Part shown: one piece after another, positions 61,784 through 64,000 of the stretch
Layout: the number at the start of each line of letters is the position of its first letter
Position numbering within the stretch: the first letter of the stretch is position 1
Source: Algoriella xinjiangensis
Lineage (GTDB): Bacteria; Bacteroidota; Bacteroidia; Flavobacteriales; Weeksellaceae
Reading direction: 5' to 3'
NCBI RefSeq assembly: GCF_900115015.1
Contig: NZ_FOUZ01000002.1
Coordinates: 186,001 to 250,000, forward strand
Length of the DNA: 64,000 bases
Translations under genes and position numbers: made by a program
Notes under the pieces: model-generated
Told to the model about the DNA's origin: nothing
Seen by the model: the letters and a program-made list of their open reading frames with translations, nothing else
Database searches by the model: none

Positions 61784-62524
61784 TTATTTTATACTTTTGT
61801 AAATGCTTGCGATACCAAAAGTAAGTTTTTTATCAATAGGTTGATTAAAATTTACATTTTTCAAGATATTTTTCATTTCTTCTCCATGTGGAAAAGCACG
61901 TACAGAATCAGGTAAATAGGTATATGCACTTTGATCTTTAGAAACTAATTTACCAATTGCTGGCAAAATATTTTTAGAATAAAATGTATACAATTGTTTC
62001 ATTGGAAATGAAGTTGGATACGAAAATTCTAAAATAACAAAAGTTCCACCTGGTTTTAAAACACGATTAATTTCGGCTAAACCTTTTTCTAAATTCTCAA
62101 AATTACGAACCCCAAAAGAAACTGTAGCACAATCAAACGTATTATCCTCAAAAGGTAAATTCTCAGAATCGCCTTGTACCATTGTAATACGATTTTCTAA
62201 ACCTGCTTCTTTTACTTTTTTGCGACCAACATCCAACATACCTGCCGATAAATCTAAACCAGTAATTTTTGCATTGGTATTTTTTCCCATCATAATAGCT
62301 AAATCTCCCGTTCCCGTTGCAATATCTAAAATTGTTTGCGGTTCTGAGGCTTTTACCATTTTGATGACATCTTTTCGCCATTGGATATCAATACCCATTG
62401 ATAAAACACGATTTAATAAATCATATTTTGGCGAGATATTATCAAACATTTGTTCGACTTGTTTTTTCTTCGTTAATTCCGAAGCTTCGTAAGGTTTTAC
62501 TGTATCGTGTTGATGATTTGTCAT
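61784..62524 (-). CDS. ubiE: Menaquinone biosynthesis methyltransferase (UbiE/MenG)
   Basis: SAM-dependent C-methylation of demethylmenaquinone. [37 protein letters not shown] (motif I), [27 protein letters not shown] and [17 protein letters not shown] are typical. Bacteroidota use menaquinone, so the MenG role applies. At 246 residues it is normal. It is 26 bases upstream of porT on the same strand. Confidence 0.95.
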   Translation of the reverse strand: MTNHQHDTVKPYEASELTKKKQVEQMFDNISPKYDLLNRVLSMGIDIQWRKDVIKMVKASEPQTILDIATGTGDLAIMMGKNTNAKITGLDLSAGMLDVGRKKVKEAGLENRITMVQGDSENLPFEDNTFDCATVSFGVRNFENLEKGLAEINRVLKPGGTFVILEFSYPTSFPMKQLYTFYSKNILPAIGKLVSKDQSAYTYLPDSVRAFPHGEEMKNILKNVNFNQPIDKKLTFGIASIYKSIK

Positions 62525-62549
62525 GTTGTAAAGTTATAAAATCTAAATT

Positions 62550-63113
62550 TTATTCGTAATTCTCGAAATAAAATTGTTTAAAATCCTCTTTATTAAAAAT
62601 CTTAGATAAATCTGTGGCTTTTTCGCTTCCAGAACTTTTTATAAACATCTTCGGATAATCTTGATCAATGTTATAATAAAAGTTTTCGATATATAATTGA
62701 GATGATTTTTCTAGAATACCTTGATAAACTTTGTCGTCTATAGAAAGGTGATTTGATAAAAAGATAGAATCCTTATTTTTACGTATACCATAAGGTCGCG
62801 TAAATGTAATATATTCTTGTCGTGTTGGGTTAATAAAACCGTTGCCACGTGTAATTTCTACAACAGTATCTGTTGTTTTATTGTTAAAAGTATACACTAT
62901 TTTAGTTTTACCTTTTGGCAATTCTACCCTTGCTTGTTGTTGTGGTGCAACAGTATAGTTTTTATTATTGATGTTAATTATAATAGTTTTGTTAGATGGA
63001 TTACCAATAACATAACCATCTTTTTTGTTTAAAAACACATTGTAAAATAAAAAAACCAAAACGGCTAATCCACAAACACTTAAAAGTCCAATTAATGACG
63101 GATTTTTTTTCAT
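62550..63113 (-). CDS. Single-pass membrane protein of unknown function
   Basis: A 187-residue protein with one N-terminal transmembrane helix (about 8-28, IGLLSVCGLAVLVFLFYNVFL) and an extracytoplasmic part of beta strands (ITININNKNYTVAPQQQARVELPKG region) followed by a helical end. Not recognised. It lies 25 bases before ubiE and probably heads the unit with ubiE and porT. Position beside porT suggests a possible envelope role, which is inference. Confidence 0.7.
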   Translation of the reverse strand: MKKNPSLIGLLSVCGLAVLVFLFYNVFLNKKDGYVIGNPSNKTIIININNKNYTVAPQQQARVELPKGKTKIVYTFNNKTTDTVVEITRGNGFINPTRQEYITFTRPYGIRKNKDSIFLSNHLSIDDKVYQGILEKSSQLYIENFYYNIDQDYPKMFIKSSGSEKATDLSKIFNKEDFKQFYFENYE

Positions 63114-63190
63114 GCTGCTAAATTAATTATACTTTAGCAATTATGGTATGAGTTAATGCATATTTTTACTTACTATTTTAATGAAATGCG

Positions 63191-63198
63191 TAACTTTG
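63191..63198 (+). promoter_or_regulatory. -7 element TAACTTTG, ketoacyl-ACP synthase promoter
   Basis: Exact TAnnTTTG match 36 bases upstream of the start codon at 63235. Confidence 0.5.
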
Positions 63199-63234
63199 CC
63201 TCTATTATTTTTTTTAAAGCTGAACAATATTAAT

Positions 63235-64000
63235 ATGATAAACTCTGTAATTACTGGTTCGGGACATTACCTACCAAATAGAATTGTCACTAACGAACAT
63301 TTCATCGATTATAAGTTTTATGACGATAATGGTGAACGTATAGAAAAAAGTGGCGAAGAAATTACGAGAAAATTTGAAGATATTACAGAAATAAGAGAAA
63401 GGAGATACGTAGAAGACGATTTAAACAATTCGGATATCGCAACCAAAGCGGCGAAAATTGCAATCGAAAAATCTGGTATTGATCCTGAAGAATTAGACTA
63501 TGTAATATGCGCACACAATTTTGGAGATATAGATCCAGTTGCGCGTCAAATAGATATTATGCCTTCTATATCTGCAAAGGTAAAACACAATTTAGGCATC
63601 AAAAACCTGAAATGTAAACCATATGACATGACATTTGGTTGCCCAGGTTGGATAGAATCCTTAATCTTAGCACACCAATTTCTACAAGCATCTATTGCTA
63701 AAAAAATATTAGTAATAGGTTCTGATACTTTATCTCGCGCTGTAGATCCACACGATCGTACTGCAATGATTTTTGCAGATGGTGCAGGAGCTGTTGTATT
63801 AGAAGCAAAAGAAGATGATTATAAATACGGAATTCTTAATCACGCAACATTATCGTATAATGGAGACGAGATGAATTATTTGATTAATGGCGCTTCTTTA
63901 AATGCAGATTATGTTGGATCAATCAAAAATATTAGCATGAAAGGTCGTAAAGTTTACGAATTCGCGTTAAAAAATGTGCCACCAGCAATTAAAGAATTGT
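63235..64000 (+). CDS. 3-oxoacyl-ACP synthase III-family protein, 3' end outside window
   Basis: FabH-like thiolase-fold enzyme that condenses acyl-CoA with malonyl-ACP. The catalytic Cys136 is in MTFGCPGWIES; SDTLSRAVDPHDRTAMIFADGAGAVVLEA carries the typical loop and FADGAGA motif (read in pieces). The insert RKFEDITEIRERRYVED matches FabH-type N-termini. The frame runs off the window end; about 255 of roughly 350 residues are present. It may be the main FabH or a paralogue for a special lipid; this cannot be settled here. Confidence 0.88.
   Translation, partial: MINSVITGSGHYLPNRIVTNEHFIDYKFYDDNGERIEKSGEEITRKFEDITEIRERRYVEDDLNNSDIATKAAKIAIEKSGIDPEELDYVICAHNFGDIDPVARQIDIMPSISAKVKHNLGIKNLKCKPYDMTFGCPGWIESLILAHQFLQASIAKKILVIGSDTLSRAVDPHDRTAMIFADGAGAVVLEAKEDDYKYGILNHATLSYNGDEMNYLINGASLNADYVGSIKNISMKGRKVYEFALKNVPPAIKEL

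Overview
The window is chromosomal DNA of low GC (roughly one third G+C) from a member of the Bacteroidota, class Flavobacteriia, most likely Weeksellaceae (Empedobacter/Chryseobacterium/Elizabethkingia-like). The genus is inference. Support comes from type IX secretion (T9SS) sorting domains, a PorT homologue beside ubiE, two DUF3078 proteins, an alternative-class LptD, menaquinone-type UbiE, and many exact copies of the Bacteroidota -7 promoter element TAnnTTTG just upstream of genes. It is mostly a dense housekeeping region with small accessory pockets. No tRNA, rRNA, CRISPR array, insertion sequence, integrase or prophage was seen.

Layout. 1-5252: 3' end of rodA, a periplasmic thioredoxin-like lipid/redox-type protein, a small C-terminally anchored protein and a large T9SS cargo. 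5349-8848: clpX, then tig-clpP. 9144-13122: accB-accC, yceD-rpmF and pdxA. 13132-16644: a membrane protein, RidA and LptD in one leftward run with pdxA. 16672-21711: rightward cell-envelope and redox block (amidase, MlaD-like protein, membrane Fe-S oxidoreductase, HAD protein, CCG-domain Fe-S protein). 21878-24297: a small conserved protein, then lemA and two TPM-domain genes. 24397-34077: dgt, a GNAT enzyme, trmH-like (-), mutS, an M48 lipoprotein protease, acs, an O-methyltransferase and an NlpC/P60 hydrolase. 34084-36991: leftward membrane protein, alpha/beta hydrolase, gmk, yicC. 37139-45300: DUF4026-like protein, hutI, GNAT enzyme, tandem DUF3078 genes, hemH, ruvB, then a 440-base repeat-rich gap. 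45421-48773: an accessory pocket with an SH3-type secreted protein, three tandem secreted paralogues and a T9SS endonuclease. 48853-53800: AraC-type regulator divergent from hemA-hemC-hemD-hemE. 53852-55835: an unrecognised gene, a lipoprotein superoxide dismutase and a stand-alone T9SS tail protein. 55964-58628: rplM-rpsI-rpsB-tsf. 58805-64000: FAH-family enzyme, acyl-CoA dehydrogenase, porT, ubiE, a membrane protein, and the 5' part of a ketoacyl-ACP synthase III.

How the genes fit together: protein quality control (Tig, ClpX, ClpP), fatty-acid initiation (AccB, AccC, FabH-like), envelope assembly (RodA, LptD, MlaD, amidase, PorT) and heme synthesis (HemA, C, D, E, H) dominate. The most unusual signals are the tandem secreted paralogues at 46091-47660, a terminator whose left arm contains the next promoter (42781-42820), folded leaders in the ribosomal-protein operon, and a dispersed family of small hairpin repeats whose stems differ by paired changes. 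Several gene starts were moved from the longest open frame, on the basis of promoter position, signal peptide or family length. clpX, mutS and probably lptD appear to start with TTG.
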